Made by a program: the position numbers and the translations under genes
In this document: positions 20,637-29,696 of the stretch, piece by piece
How the letters are laid out: every line of letters begins with the position of its first letter
How positions within the stretch are numbered: position 1 is the stretch's first letter
Source of the DNA: Leucobacter weissii
GTDB lineage: Bacteria > Actinomycetota > Actinomycetes > Actinomycetales > Microbacteriaceae
Assembly (NCBI RefSeq): GCF_017565745.1
Contig: NZ_JAGDYM010000016.1
Coordinates: forward strand, 62,001 to 126,000
Direction: 5' to 3'
Length of the DNA: 64,000 nt
The notes under the pieces: generated by a model
Told to the model about the DNA's origin: nothing
The model's input: the letters and a program-made list of their open reading frames with translations, nothing else
Databases searched by the model: none

Positions 20637-21943
20637 GAGTTCCCCTCGAGCCTGAGCACGCTCGTGACCGCAGTCACCGCATCGCTGCCGCGAAGCGCCT
20701 CCACCGTCGCCGCGAGCTCGGCCTCCCGCGCCTGGTGGGTCCCGATGACGAGGGTCGCCGTGCCCTCCTCATCGTGGGTCACCGACTGCTCGACGCTGGC
20801 CGCCGAGACCCCGTGCTCGGCGAGCAGACTGGCGATCGTCGCGAGCACGCCCGGCTGATCGCGGACGGTGAGCATGATCTGGTAGGCCGTGCTCACCTCG
20901 CCGATGGGCAGCACGGTGAGCTCCGCATGGGCCGAGCCGGGGATGCCCGGCCCGCCCGCGACGTGCCGACGCGCAGCCGAGACGAGGTCTCCCAGCACGG
21001 CCGATGCGGTCTCGATCCCGCCGGCGCCGGCGCCGTAGAACATGAGCTCGCCCGCCGCCTCCGACTCCACGAAGACGGCGTTCTTGCCGCCGTGCACCGC
21101 CGCGAGCGGGTGGTCGCGGTCGATCAGCGCGGGATAGACCCTCGCCGAGACGCCCTCCGTGCCGTCCGCCGCGGTGAGTCGCTCGGCGATGGCCAGCAGT
21201 TTGATGACGGAGCCGGCGTGCCTGGCCGCTTCGATCTGCGCCGAGGTGATCCCGGTGATGCCCTCCCGGTACACGGCCTCGACCGGCACCTCGGTGTGGA
21301 AGGCGATGCTCGCGAGGATCGTGGCCTTCTGCGCGGCGTCGTAGCCCTCGACGTCCAGCGTCGGATCCGCCTCGAGGTAGCCGAGCTCGCTCGCGACGCG
21401 CATCGCGTCCTCGGCGCTGTCGCCGAAGCGATCCATCCGGTCGAGGATGTAGTTGGTGGAGCCGTTGACGATGCCGAGCACGCGCGTGATGTGGTCGCCG
21501 GCGAGGCTTTCGCGGAGGGGGCGGATGATCGGGATCGCCCCCGCCACCGCCGCCTCGTAGGAGAGCTGCGCGCCCACCTGCTCGGCCGCGTCGGCGAGCT
21601 CCGGCCCGTGGGCGGCGATGAGCGCCTTGTTCGCCGTGACCACGTCGGCTCCGCCCTCGAGCGCGCGGAGGATCAGGCCGCGCGCCGGCTCGATGCCGCC
21701 CATGAGCTCGACCACGATATCGGCGCCGAGCACGAGTTGCTCCGCATCAGTGGTGAACAGCTCGCGGGGCAGCTCGACATCGCGCGGAGCGTCGATGTTC
21801 CGCACGGCGATGCCGACCAGCTGCAGACCGGCGCCCGTGCGCGCCGCGAGTTCTTCGCGCTGCTCGAGCAGCAGCCTGGCCACCTGGGCGCCCACCGAGC
21901 CGCAGCCCAGAAGCGCCACCCGCAAGTCGCGGTACGCGGTCAC
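20633..21943 (-). CDS. hom: Homoserine dehydrogenase
   Basis: About 436 residues: NAD(P)-binding Rossmann domain starting LRVALLGCGSVGAQVARLL, catalytic domain with NGSTNYILDRM, and a C-terminal ACT domain (MLTVRDQPGVLATIASLL) that normally senses threonine. GTG at 21943 has a good GGAG ribosome binding site and the expected N-terminus; an in-frame TTG at 21982 is the alternative. Reduces aspartate semialdehyde to homoserine. Follows lysA by about 105 nt. Confidence 0.95.
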   Translation of the reverse strand: MTAYRDLRVALLGCGSVGAQVARLLLEQREELAARTGAGLQLVGIAVRNIDAPRDVELPRELFTTDAEQLVLGADIVVELMGGIEPARGLILRALEGGADVVTANKALIAAHGPELADAAEQVGAQLSYEAAVAGAIPIIRPLRESLAGDHITRVLGIVNGSTNYILDRMDRFGDSAEDAMRVASELGYLEADPTLDVEGYDAAQKATILASIAFHTEVPVEAVYREGITGITSAQIEAARHAGSVIKLLAIAERLTAADGTEGVSARVYPALIDRDHPLAAVHGGKNAVFVESEAAGELMFYGAGAGGIETASAVLGDLVSAARRHVAGGPGIPGSAHAELTVLPIGEVSTAYQIMLTVRDQPGVLATIASLLAEHGVSAASVEQSVTHDEEGTATLVIGTHQAREAELAATVEALRGSDAVTAVTSVLRLEGNS

Positions 21944-22049
21944 GTCGATCTCCGTTTCGTCGTTGGATTCTTCTCTATGCAAGTATCAAGCAGCAACGGC
22001 GTCTGAACCGATGCGCTCAGTGTGGCGGCAACCGCCGACATTTCTCGCG

Positions 22050-23441
22050 TCACTGCTCGCCCGCGCTTCTCGCCAGCAACTCGTCTTCGGTGTCGCCGCG
22101 CACGATCACGCGGGCGGCGCCGTCGCGCACGGCTACGACCGGAGGTCTCGGCACGTAGTTGTAGTTGCTGGCGAGCGACCAGCAGTAGGCGCCGGTGGCC
22201 GCGACCGCGAGCAGATCGCCCGGGGCGACGTCTCCTGGCAGCAGGTCGCGCTGCACGACGATGTCACCGGACTCGCAGTGCTTGCCGACGACACGCACGA
22301 GCGCGGGCGCCGCGTCGCTGACGCGGTTCGCGATCCGGACCTGGTAGTCGGCGCCGTAGAGCGCGGGGCGGGCGTTGTCGCTCATCCCGCCGTCGACGCT
22401 GACGTAGAGCCTCTCGGCGTAGCCGCGATCCTCCCGCGCATCGGTCTCGGTGCCGTCGAGTTCAACCGCCTTGGTGGTGCCGACCGTGTAGAGCGTCACC
22501 CCGGCAGGGCCGATGATGCTCCGTCCGGGTTCGAAGGCGAGCGCGGGAAGGGCGACGCCCGCCTCCGCGCACGTCTCCGCCACGATCTCGGCGAGCTCCT
22601 GCGCCAGCTCGGAGATGTCCGGCGCGGCGTCGGCCTGCTCCGAGGTGTAGGGGATGCCGAAGCCTCCGCCGAGATTGAGCTCGGGAACAGGGCGCCCGAG
22701 GATCTCGGCGAGCTCGCGGTAGCTCCCGAGCAGTCGCCTGGCCGATTCGCGGAAGGCCGCGCTCGCGAAGATCTGCGATCCGATGTGGCAGTGCAGCCCC
22801 ACGAACTCGAGTCCGTCATGGCCGTCGATCGCGGCGACCAGCTCGCCCACGCGCCGCAGCGGGAGGCCGAATTTCTGGTCCTCGTGGGCGGTGGCCAGGA
22901 AGTCGTGGGCACCCGCGTGCACCCCGCTGTTCACGCGCAGGCGCACGCGCTGCCGCACACCGGCGGCCGACGCAGCCGCGGCGACCCGCCCGATCTCCTG
23001 CTCGCTGTCGATGACGATGGTGCCCACGCCGGCCGCGACCGCGCGCGCGATCTCGCGCTCCGACTTGTTGTTGCCGTGAAAGCCGATCCGCTCCGGTTCG
23101 ATCCCCGCCGCGAGCGCGACGGCGAGCTCGCCGCCGGAGGAGACGTCGAGATTCAGTCCCTCCTCGGCCATCCAGCGCGCGACCGCGACGCAGAGGAAGG
23201 CCTTGCCCGCGTAGTAGACGGTCGCCTCGGCACCGATGCGCCGGAAGGCCCCCTGGAGCGCCGTGCGCGCGTCGCGGGCCCGCTGCCTGGCGACGTCCTC
23301 GTCGATCACGTAGAGCGGCGACCCGAAGCGTTCGACCAGTTCGGTCGCGCGGATGCCGCCGAGCTTCAGCTGACCGCAGTCGCGTCCGCGACGCGCGGTC
23401 GCCGGGAACACGCGCGGGTCGATCGCATTGGCGTCGCTCAT
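22050..23441 (-). CDS. lysA: Diaminopimelate decarboxylase
   Basis: A 463-residue fold-III PLP enzyme converting meso-DAP to lysine. The PLP lysine is in VYYAGKAFLCV; FHGNNKSEREI and the glycine loop NLGGGFGIPYT are intact, and the C-terminal catalytic CESGD motif is present. Located between the DUF2993 gene and hom in the actinobacterial argS-lysA-hom order. Confidence 0.96.
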   Translation of the reverse strand: MSDANAIDPRVFPATARRGRDCGQLKLGGIRATELVERFGSPLYVIDEDVARQRARDARTALQGAFRRIGAEATVYYAGKAFLCVAVARWMAEEGLNLDVSSGGELAVALAAGIEPERIGFHGNNKSEREIARAVAAGVGTIVIDSEQEIGRVAAAASAAGVRQRVRLRVNSGVHAGAHDFLATAHEDQKFGLPLRRVGELVAAIDGHDGLEFVGLHCHIGSQIFASAAFRESARRLLGSYRELAEILGRPVPELNLGGGFGIPYTSEQADAAPDISELAQELAEIVAETCAEAGVALPALAFEPGRSIIGPAGVTLYTVGTTKAVELDGTETDAREDRGYAERLYVSVDGGMSDNARPALYGADYQVRIANRVSDAAPALVRVVGKHCESGDIVVQRDLLPGDVAPGDLLAVAATGAYCWSLASNYNYVPRPPVVAVRDGAARVIVRGDTEDELLARSAGEQ

Positions 23442-23464
23442 TCGTCTCAGTCTAGTGCCGCGTG

Positions 23465-24214
23465 TCAGCAGGTGCCGGGATTGCGCTGAGCGGGATCCGA
23501 GGCGAGTGTGGGAGAGAGGTCGGCCTCGATCGTCGCCGATCCCGTCGTCGAGAGCCGCACGCCCGTGAGCTCGACCCCCGCCGGCAGCCGATCACGCACG
23601 CACACCGTATGCGCCGTGAGGATCCCGTCGAGCGAGTCTCCGGCCGCCTCCCGGATCTGCTCGGTGCTGAGATCGAATCCGGCGGCGCTGATCCCGGTGG
23701 GCTCGATCAGCACATCGCCGTCCTCGACGGCGAGCGCGAGATCGACCGTGAGCTCCAGCTCGGTTCCGAACATCTGCGCGGTGCGCCCCACCACCAGCTC
23801 GCCTCCCTGCACCTTCCCGCTGTCGGCCGCGCCGCCGGTGAGCAGGCTGATGGCGGCCGGGAGCTGCTCCTTGCCGACGGTCACCTCGGCCCGCGCACCC
23901 GACAGCTCCCCGCCGTCGAGGAGGTCGAAGGGCACCGCGTCGGCGGACAGGAGGAGATCGGCGGGGAAGTCCTCGATCGCCTCCACATCCTCCACCGCGA
24001 CCGTCACCTGGCCCAGCCTGCCGGTGACGGCATAGGCGGTGGCGAACCCGCCGAGGGAGACCTCGACCGGATGGTCCGCGCTGAGCTCGAGCTGCTGGCG
24101 CACCGCGGCCGCGACGACGCCCGGCACGATCAAGCGGAGCGCCAACTCGGCCGCGCCGACGATGAGCGCCAGGACGACGACGCTCACGACGACGGGCTTC
24201 AGCCAGCGGCCCAT
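23465..24214 (-). CDS. DUF2993 (LmeA-like) membrane-anchored protein
   Basis: A 249-residue protein with one N-terminal membrane anchor (LKPVVVSVVVLALIVGAAELAL) and an extracytoplasmic TULIP-like DUF2993 domain. The mycobacterial member LmeA binds phospholipid and supports lipomannan elongation; a related envelope role here is inference. The open frame continues into argS, but ATG at 24214, two bases after the argS stop, gives the proper anchor. It sits between argS and lysA. Confidence 0.8.
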   Translation of the reverse strand: MGRWLKPVVVSVVVLALIVGAAELALRLIVPGVVAAAVRQQLELSADHPVEVSLGGFATAYAVTGRLGQVTVAVEDVEAIEDFPADLLLSADAVPFDLLDGGELSGARAEVTVGKEQLPAAISLLTGGAADSGKVQGGELVVGRTAQMFGTELELTVDLALAVEDGDVLIEPTGISAAGFDLSTEQIREAAGDSLDGILTAHTVCVRDRLPAGVELTGVRLSTTGSATIEADLSPTLASDPAQRNPGTC

Positions 24215-24216
24215 GC

Positions 24217-25905
24217 TCAGAGCCGCTCCGGGGCGGAGACGCCGAGCAGGTCGAGCCCGTTGCGGATCACCTGGCCCACCGCGTCGTTGAGCCAGAGCCG
24301 GGTGCGATGCAGATCCTCGACGGCGGCGCCGCCCTGCGGGATCACCCGGCAGTTGTCGTACCAGCGGTGGAACGCGCCCGCGAGCTCCTCGAGGTAGCGG
24401 GCGATGCGGTGCGGCTCGCGCAGCTCGGCGGCGCCGGCGACGATGCCCGGATACTCCTGGAGCCTGCCCAGCAGTTCGGTCTCGGTCTCGTGGGTCAGCA
24501 GGCTCGGGTCGAACGCGCTGCGGTCCACTCCGGCCGCCGCGGCGTTGCGATCCACCGCACGGGTGCGCGCGTGCGCGTACTGCACGGTGAAGACGGGATT
24601 GTCGTTGGTGCGGCTGCGGAGCTTCTCTCCGTCGAGCGAGAGGGGCGAGTCGGCCGGGTACCTCGCGAGCCAGTAGCGCAGCGCGTCGCTCCCCAGCCAC
24701 TCGAGCAGGTCGTCGAGCTCGACGATGTTGCCGGCGCGCTTCGACAGTCGTGCGCCGTTCAGGTTGACGAGCTGGCCGATGAGCACGGTGATGTCCGCCT
24801 CGACGTCGTCTCCCGCGGCTCCGGCGATCGCGGTGAGGCGGCCGATGTACCCGTGGTGATCGGCGCCGAGCAGGTAGATCTTCTCCCCGAAGCCGCGATC
24901 CTTCTTCGAGAGGTAGTAGGCGGCGTCGGCCGCGAAATAGGTGAAGACGCCGTTGCCGCGGGTGAAGACCCGATCCTTGTCGTCGCCGAAGTCGGTGGTC
25001 CGCACCCAGATGGCGCCGTCCTCCTCGTAGACGTGCCCCTGCTCGCGCAGACGACCGATCGCGGCCTCGATCGGGCTGGTCCCGTCCGCCTCGGCGGCGT
25101 GCAGCGTGCGCTCGGAGAAGTACACGTCGAAGTGCACGTTGAAGCGCTCCAGCGAGTCCTTGATCTCCGCCAGTTGCCGCTGGTAGGCGGCCTCCTGCGC
25201 GAGGTCGAGCGCGCGGTCCCGATCCGCGGCGGCCAGCTCCGGCAGCTCCGGCAGCTGCTCGCGCACGCGTCGCCCGAGCTGCTGGATGTACTCGCCGGGG
25301 TAGGCGTCCTCCGGAGCGTCCTCGCCGAGCGCGGCGGCGAGGACCGAGCGCCCGAACTTGTTCATCTGCGAGCCCGCGTCGTTGATGTAGTACTCGTTGA
25401 CGACGTCCGCTCCGGCGGCGCGCAGCACGCGGGAGATCGAGTCGCCGAGCGCGGCCCAGCGCGTGTGCCCGAGGTGCAGCGGGCCGGTCGGGTTCGCGCT
25501 CACGAACTCGAGGTTGATCCGCTGCCCGACGAGCGAGTCCCCCCGGCCGTAGGCGTCGCCCTGCTCCACCACGCGGCGGGCGGTCTCGCCCGCGCTCGCG
25601 GCGTCGAGGGTGATGTTGATGAATCCGGGGCCGGCGACCTCCGCCCGCGCCACACCGTCGACGGCCTCGATACGTTCGGCGATCCGCTGCGCCAGCTCGC
25701 GCGGGTTGGCTCCGACCCGCTTCGCGAACTTCATCGCGGCGTTCGACGCCCAGTCGCCGTGCTCGCGGTTCTTCGGGCGCTCCACCGCGGTGTCGGCCGA
25801 GGTCACGTCGGGACCGCCGGCGTCTCGGTCACTGCCGCGCCCGTGCTCGGAGATGATGTCGGCGAGGATGCGGGCGAGTCGGTCGGCGAGTTCTTGAGGC
25901 GTCAC
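24217..25905 (-). CDS. argS: Arginyl-tRNA synthetase
   Basis: A 562-residue class I synthetase. N-terminal Add-1 domain (residues about 1-110), the HIGH motif as HLGHTRWAALGDS, the KMSK-equivalent LSKRAGN and the C-terminal DALR anticodon-binding domain ending with NAVGQVIRNGLDLLGV. Start is GTG at 25905. It heads the argS-DUF2993-lysA-hom-thrB block and lies 150 bp from the divergently oriented tRNA-Arg gene. Confidence 0.97.
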   Translation of the reverse strand: MTPQELADRLARILADIISEHGRGSDRDAGGPDVTSADTAVERPKNREHGDWASNAAMKFAKRVGANPRELAQRIAERIEAVDGVARAEVAGPGFINITLDAASAGETARRVVEQGDAYGRGDSLVGQRINLEFVSANPTGPLHLGHTRWAALGDSISRVLRAAGADVVNEYYINDAGSQMNKFGRSVLAAALGEDAPEDAYPGEYIQQLGRRVREQLPELPELAAADRDRALDLAQEAAYQRQLAEIKDSLERFNVHFDVYFSERTLHAAEADGTSPIEAAIGRLREQGHVYEEDGAIWVRTTDFGDDKDRVFTRGNGVFTYFAADAAYYLSKKDRGFGEKIYLLGADHHGYIGRLTAIAGAAGDDVEADITVLIGQLVNLNGARLSKRAGNIVELDDLLEWLGSDALRYWLARYPADSPLSLDGEKLRSRTNDNPVFTVQYAHARTRAVDRNAAAAGVDRSAFDPSLLTHETETELLGRLQEYPGIVAGAAELREPHRIARYLEELAGAFHRWYDNCRVIPQGGAAVEDLHRTRLWLNDAVGQVIRNGLDLLGVSAPERL

Positions 25906-26059
25906 GAGGATCTATTCTACGGCGCTGTGCTCTTGCCGTCGCCCGGCGCCTCCCGCGCGGGCCCCGGCGCCGTCCGGGTGCTGAGTAGCGCAGGGTTCCG
26001 ACGCCGCACACCCTGCACGACTCAGCACCCGCGAGCAAATACGCTAGGCTGGTCCGGTC

Positions 26060-26135
26060 GCCTCCGTAGCTCAGGGGATAGAGCGCCGGTTTCCGGTACC
26101 GTAGGTCGGGAGTTCGAATCTCTCCGGGGGCACCA
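26060..26135 (+). tRNA. tRNA-Arg (anticodon CCG)
   Basis: A 76-nt cloverleaf with acceptor GCCTCCG / CGGGGGC and encoded CCA. The D arm is GCTCAGGGGATAGAGC, the anticodon loop is TTCCGGT giving CCG, and the T arm is the standard GGAGTTCGAATCTCT type. Reads CGG codons. Close to argS but on the opposite strand. Confidence 0.95.
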
Positions 26136-26173
26136 GTCTTCGGGCCGCAGCATCACCGTTGCAATTCGGTGTC

Positions 26174-26277
26174 CGCGAGCCCACCGTCCGCCCAGTTTTC
26201 GGGCAGGAGCGAAGCTTCTGCGGACTGGGACTCGCGAGCCCACCGGCCCGGTCACGAGGCACCCCGGCGGAGCCGGG
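26174..26277. repeat. Direct repeats and hairpins downstream of tRNA-Arg
   Basis: Two copies of CGCGAGCCCACCG (26174-26186 and 26233-26245) flank an imperfect 8-bp hairpin (GCAGGAGC-GAA-GCTTCTGC, 26203-26221). A second hairpin, CCCGGC-GGA-GCCGGG, occupies 26263-26277. There is no T-run, so these are not obvious intrinsic terminators. Confidence 0.5.
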
Positions 26278-26312
26278 CCCGTCCTCGCCCCCGGTCCATT
26301 AGCATCGTGAGC

Positions 26313-27707
26313 ATGCGCCGTGAGCCCGATCCGCCCGGAACCCATCTGCACGGCCACGATCTCCCCGCGGTGCGGACGCCGAGAGTCGCCCGGTCGATCG
26401 TCGTGGTCGTGCTCGCGTTCGTCGCCGGATTGACCGTCTTCGGCCTGGTCGCGCTGTGGCCGGACTACGGGACGACCGCGGGAGTCGCCGATCGCACTCA
26501 GCTCTCGGGGCAGCAGGTCTCCTACGAGCGCGGCGAGATCCTCGGCATCGACGAGGACTGCCGATGGGAGGCGCCGGCGGAGACGGGCGAGGATCCGTCC
26601 GACCCCGCCGGCGAAACCGGGGCCGCCGCCTCCGAGAGCTCTGACGAGCGGCCGAACGACTGCGCGCTGCTGAGCGTCGGCCTGCTCAGCGGTCCGGATG
26701 CCGGCCGCCTGGTCACCCTGACGGTGAGTGAGAAGTATCTCTCCTCGGGGCTGGCGAAGGGCGACACGATCGAGCTGATCGGATCCGAGCGGCTCGCGAC
26801 GGACACGGGTGACGCCGACGACGTGGAGGGAGGCGCGGAGACCCCGGAGTCTCGCGGCGAACTCGCCAACAACTACAGCCTGTCCGGCGTCGAGCGCCAC
26901 CTCCCCCTGGCCGTCCTCGCCCTCCTCTTCGCCCTCGTGGTCGTGGCGGTGGGGCGCCTGCGCGGGTTCCTCGCCCTGGTGGCGCTGACCATCAGCGCCG
27001 GGGTGCTGTTCGCCTTCGTCCTGCCCGCGATCGTGAACGGCGGGCCGGGACTGCTCATCGGCCTGGTGGGATCCTCGGCCATTCTGTTCGTGACGCTGTT
27101 CTTCGTGCACGGGATCAATATGCGAGCCACGGCCGCCCTGATCGGCACCCTCTGCGGCATCCTCATCGTCACGCTCGTGTCGCTGGTCGCCGTGCAGACC
27201 ACGAGGCTCAGCGGCATCAGCGACGACGCCACGGCGCTCCTCTCCGGCCTGGGCACGGGGATCGACTTCCGCGGGCTGCTCACCTGCTCGATCCTCATCG
27301 CCGGCATCGGGATCCTGAACGACATCACGATCGCGCAGGCCTCCTCGGTCTGGGAGCTTCGCGCCGCCGCCCCGAACATGGCCCGCCGGGAGATCTACGC
27401 CCGTGCGATGCGCATCGGCCGCGACCACATCGCCTCCACCGTCTACACCGTCTTCTTCGCCTACGTCGGTGCGGCGCTGAGCGTCGTCATCCTGCTCTAC
27501 CTCTACGACCGGCCCGTGCTCTCCCTGCTGAGCGGGGAGGACATCGCCATCGAGATCGTCCGGACCTTCGCCGGAAGCATCGGCCTGGTGCTCGCCGTGC
27601 CCATCACGACGGCGATCGCCGCGCTGCTGCTTCCGGCGGATCCGCCCGGGAGCGGTGCGGGGGTCGGCAGCCGCGGAGCAGGGCCGGACTCCGACGTCCG
27701 AGTGTGA
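26313..27707 (+). CDS. YibE/F family membrane protein
   Basis: A 464-residue protein: an N-terminal membrane helix (SIVVVVLAFVAGLTVFGLVAL), an extracytoplasmic domain of about 150 residues with acidic and Ser-rich parts, then seven or eight helices typical of YibE/F, including the GINMRATAALIGT and ILNDITIAQASSVWEL segments. The latter resembles the family's conserved intramembrane region. ATG at 26313 removes an unlikely upstream extension. Role unknown; some homologues have been linked to transport by homology only. Confidence 0.8.
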   Translation: MRREPDPPGTHLHGHDLPAVRTPRVARSIVVVVLAFVAGLTVFGLVALWPDYGTTAGVADRTQLSGQQVSYERGEILGIDEDCRWEAPAETGEDPSDPAGETGAAASESSDERPNDCALLSVGLLSGPDAGRLVTLTVSEKYLSSGLAKGDTIELIGSERLATDTGDADDVEGGAETPESRGELANNYSLSGVERHLPLAVLALLFALVVVAVGRLRGFLALVALTISAGVLFAFVLPAIVNGGPGLLIGLVGSSAILFVTLFFVHGINMRATAALIGTLCGILIVTLVSLVAVQTTRLSGISDDATALLSGLGTGIDFRGLLTCSILIAGIGILNDITIAQASSVWELRAAAPNMARREIYARAMRIGRDHIASTVYTVFFAYVGAALSVVILLYLYDRPVLSLLSGEDIAIEIVRTFAGSIGLVLAVPITTAIAALLLPADPPGSGAGVGSRGAGPDSDVRV

Positions 27708-27753
27708 CTGAAGCGTCGGAGGCCGGCCCGCCGCGCATCGCGCTTCGAGGGCG

Positions 27754-28302
27754 TCAGCCGAGCTGCTTCTCGGCGAAGCTCGCGAAGGCGGTGATCCAGT
27801 TCCTCAGGAACTCGGCGGTGCCGTCGTTCGTGACCTCGCCGTCGTCGGTGATGAGGCCCTCGGTGAACTGGATGTACCCCTCGGGCTGGCCCAGGACGGG
27901 GGCGTCGCTGAAGAGCAGGATGTCCTTCAGGTGCTGCTGGGCGACCGCCGTCGAGATCGGCCCGGGAGAGGCGCCGATGGTCGCCGAGGGCTTGCCCAGC
28001 GAGTTCTGGCCCCACGGGCGGCTGGCCCAGTCGATCGCGTTCTTCAGCGCGCCGGGGATCGAGCGGTTGTACTCGGGGGTGACGTAGAGCAGCGCGTCCG
28101 CCTCGGCGATGGCCTGCTTGAAGTCCCGCGCGACCTGGGGATAGTCGGCGTCGAGATCGTGGTTGTAGAGCGGGAGCCCGGCGATGGGGATCTCGACCAG
28201 CTCGACTCCCTCGGGAGCGAGGCGGGTCAGGGCATTCGCCAGCTTGCGGTTGATCGAAACCGCCGACAGCGATCCGATGAATACGCCGATCTTCAGGGCC
28301 AT
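27754..28302 (-). CDS. NADPH-dependent FMN reductase
   Basis: A 182-residue flavodoxin-like reductase. The FMN phosphate loop is GSLSAVSINRKLA and the second family signature is TPEYNRSIPGALKNAIDW. Homologues include chromate/quinone reductases (ChrR, YieF type) and azoreductase-like enzymes; the in vivo acceptor is not determinable. Stands alone, convergent with the YibE/F gene. Confidence 0.88.
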   Translation of the reverse strand: MALKIGVFIGSLSAVSINRKLANALTRLAPEGVELVEIPIAGLPLYNHDLDADYPQVARDFKQAIAEADALLYVTPEYNRSIPGALKNAIDWASRPWGQNSLGKPSATIGASPGPISTAVAQQHLKDILLFSDAPVLGQPEGYIQFTEGLITDDGEVTNDGTAEFLRNWITAFASFAEKQLG

Positions 28303-28483
28303 GGGTGTCTACTTTCTCGGTGTGAACGCGCGCCCGTGCGAGCGGGCGAGGGTGTGCTGATGGATGAGCGGACGGCGACGCCGTCGCCCGACGGCTTCCG
28401 CCGCCTCCGACTACAACGCGGGGCTCCCCGATTTATGCCTGGGACTACGCCCGGCGTCGTCTCTTGCGCGACGCGCCGCCGGG

Positions 28484-29518
28484 TCAGCGGCAGGCGAGGT
28501 ATCTCGCCGCGGCGGTCGAGGTCTTGCCCTTCCGCAGTTCGACCGCGACCTTCACCGAGGCGGGCTTCCGGTCGCCGAGCCTCAGCACCACGCGCTTGCC
28601 CCGCTTCAGGCTTCTGCCCTTGAGCGTCTTCACCGTCTTTCCGTTGACCTTCCAGGTGATCTTCTCGATCCTCTTGAATCTCGACGTACTCGTCGTGACC
28701 GCGGCGCTCAGCCCGTGCGTGGAGCAGCTGCGTGCGGCGCCGAGCGAGGCGTAGCGGAGGGCGGTGCCGCTGGGTTTCCCGACGGCCGAGCCCGTCGGGG
28801 AGAAGGCGATCTGAACCGTCCCCGCCGTCGCTTCGCCCAGGTCCGCGTCGATGGGAGCGAGCATGGACCCGCCGTGCAGATACAGCGTGTAGCTTCCCGG
28901 AGCGAGCAGGATGGTCTTGCTGCTCGATCCCCGCGTCCATCGGCTGTCGTACCAGAGGTCTGCGGTGTCCGAGATGCGGCTCTCGACCCTCGCGTTCGCG
29001 CTCGCCGTCGAGGTGATGGTGGTCCAGAGCGGCCGACTCACGGCGAGGGTGGCGGACAGGCTCAGAGAGGACCCCACCCCCAGTCCGCACGCGCCGACCT
29101 TGCCGGGGCCCGCCGCCGTGACGGCCCCCCGGAAGTCCAGGCTCAGCTTCTTGGGGAGACCCTTCTCGGTCGCGGCGCGGGCGGTGCCCCTCGTCCAGGT
29201 GGAGGCGACGAGCGTGTCGCTCCCGTTCTCCAGCCTCAGCGCGACCGAAGCGCTGCTCCGCGCCGTCCGCGCATCGTTCTCCTCGAAGGGGATGGCGGAG
29301 CTCGGCGTCGCGGTCTCCGGCCCGCCCGTGCAACTCGCCTCGGGATACTCGACGGCGAGGAAGGCTCCGCCGCCGGAGTACAGCTCGAGGGAGTCGAAGG
29401 CGGGAGAGGCGGCCGTCGCCGCGCTCGGGGCGACGGCGACACCGCCCGCGGTCAGTGCGCACGCGGCCGCGAGCGCGAGGATCCTGCGCAGGCGGCGAAC
29501 GGTGGTTCCAAGCTTCAT
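28484..29518 (-). CDS. Secreted protein of unknown function
   Basis: A 344-residue protein with a Sec signal peptide (RRLRRILALAAACALTAGG, cleavage near ATAA-SPAF). The mature part is rich in Ser, Thr and Ala, holds four Cys (likely two disulfides) and looks all-beta. The C-terminal 80 residues (KITWKVNGKTVKTLKGRSLK...) resemble an Ig-like or bacterial surface beta domain. I do not recognise the family. ATG at 29518 is the only start that places the signal peptide correctly. No operon partner. Confidence 0.65.
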   Translation of the reverse strand: MKLGTTVRRLRRILALAAACALTAGGVAVAPSAATAASPAFDSLELYSGGGAFLAVEYPEASCTGGPETATPSSAIPFEENDARTARSSASVALRLENGSDTLVASTWTRGTARAATEKGLPKKLSLDFRGAVTAAGPGKVGACGLGVGSSLSLSATLAVSRPLWTTITSTASANARVESRISDTADLWYDSRWTRGSSSKTILLAPGSYTLYLHGGSMLAPIDADLGEATAGTVQIAFSPTGSAVGKPSGTALRYASLGAARSCSTHGLSAAVTTSTSRFKRIEKITWKVNGKTVKTLKGRSLKRGKRVVLRLGDRKPASVKVAVELRKGKTSTAAARYLACR

Positions 29519-29671
29519 GATTGACGGTTCCCCCCATCGGGCAGGCTGCTCCCGCACGGCCCCATCGTAAGCCTGCGCACCCGGGTTGTCGAGGACCATT
29601 TCCGCGGCTCGCTCGGCACGCGCGGCCCCGGAGCACGATCCACCGACTCCTCGTGGCCACTTGTCTCGCAT

Positions 29672-29687
29672 TCGAACATATGTTCTA
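29672..29687 (+). promoter_or_regulatory. LexA (SOS) box
   Basis: TCGAACATATGTTCTA at 29672-29687 matches the actinobacterial LexA consensus TCGAAC-N4-GTTCGA at all but the last two positions (GTTCTA instead of GTTCGA), with a perfect 12-bp palindromic core GAACATATGTTC. It ends 9 bp before the GTG of the radical SAM gene, where a bound repressor would block transcription. Confidence 0.75.
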
Positions 29688-29696
29688 ATTCTTGCT

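Noticed and set aside
26060-26312. tRNA-Arg as an attachment site for an integrated element
   Set aside because: No integrase gene and no second copy of the tRNA 3' end in the window; downstream genes look chromosomal.
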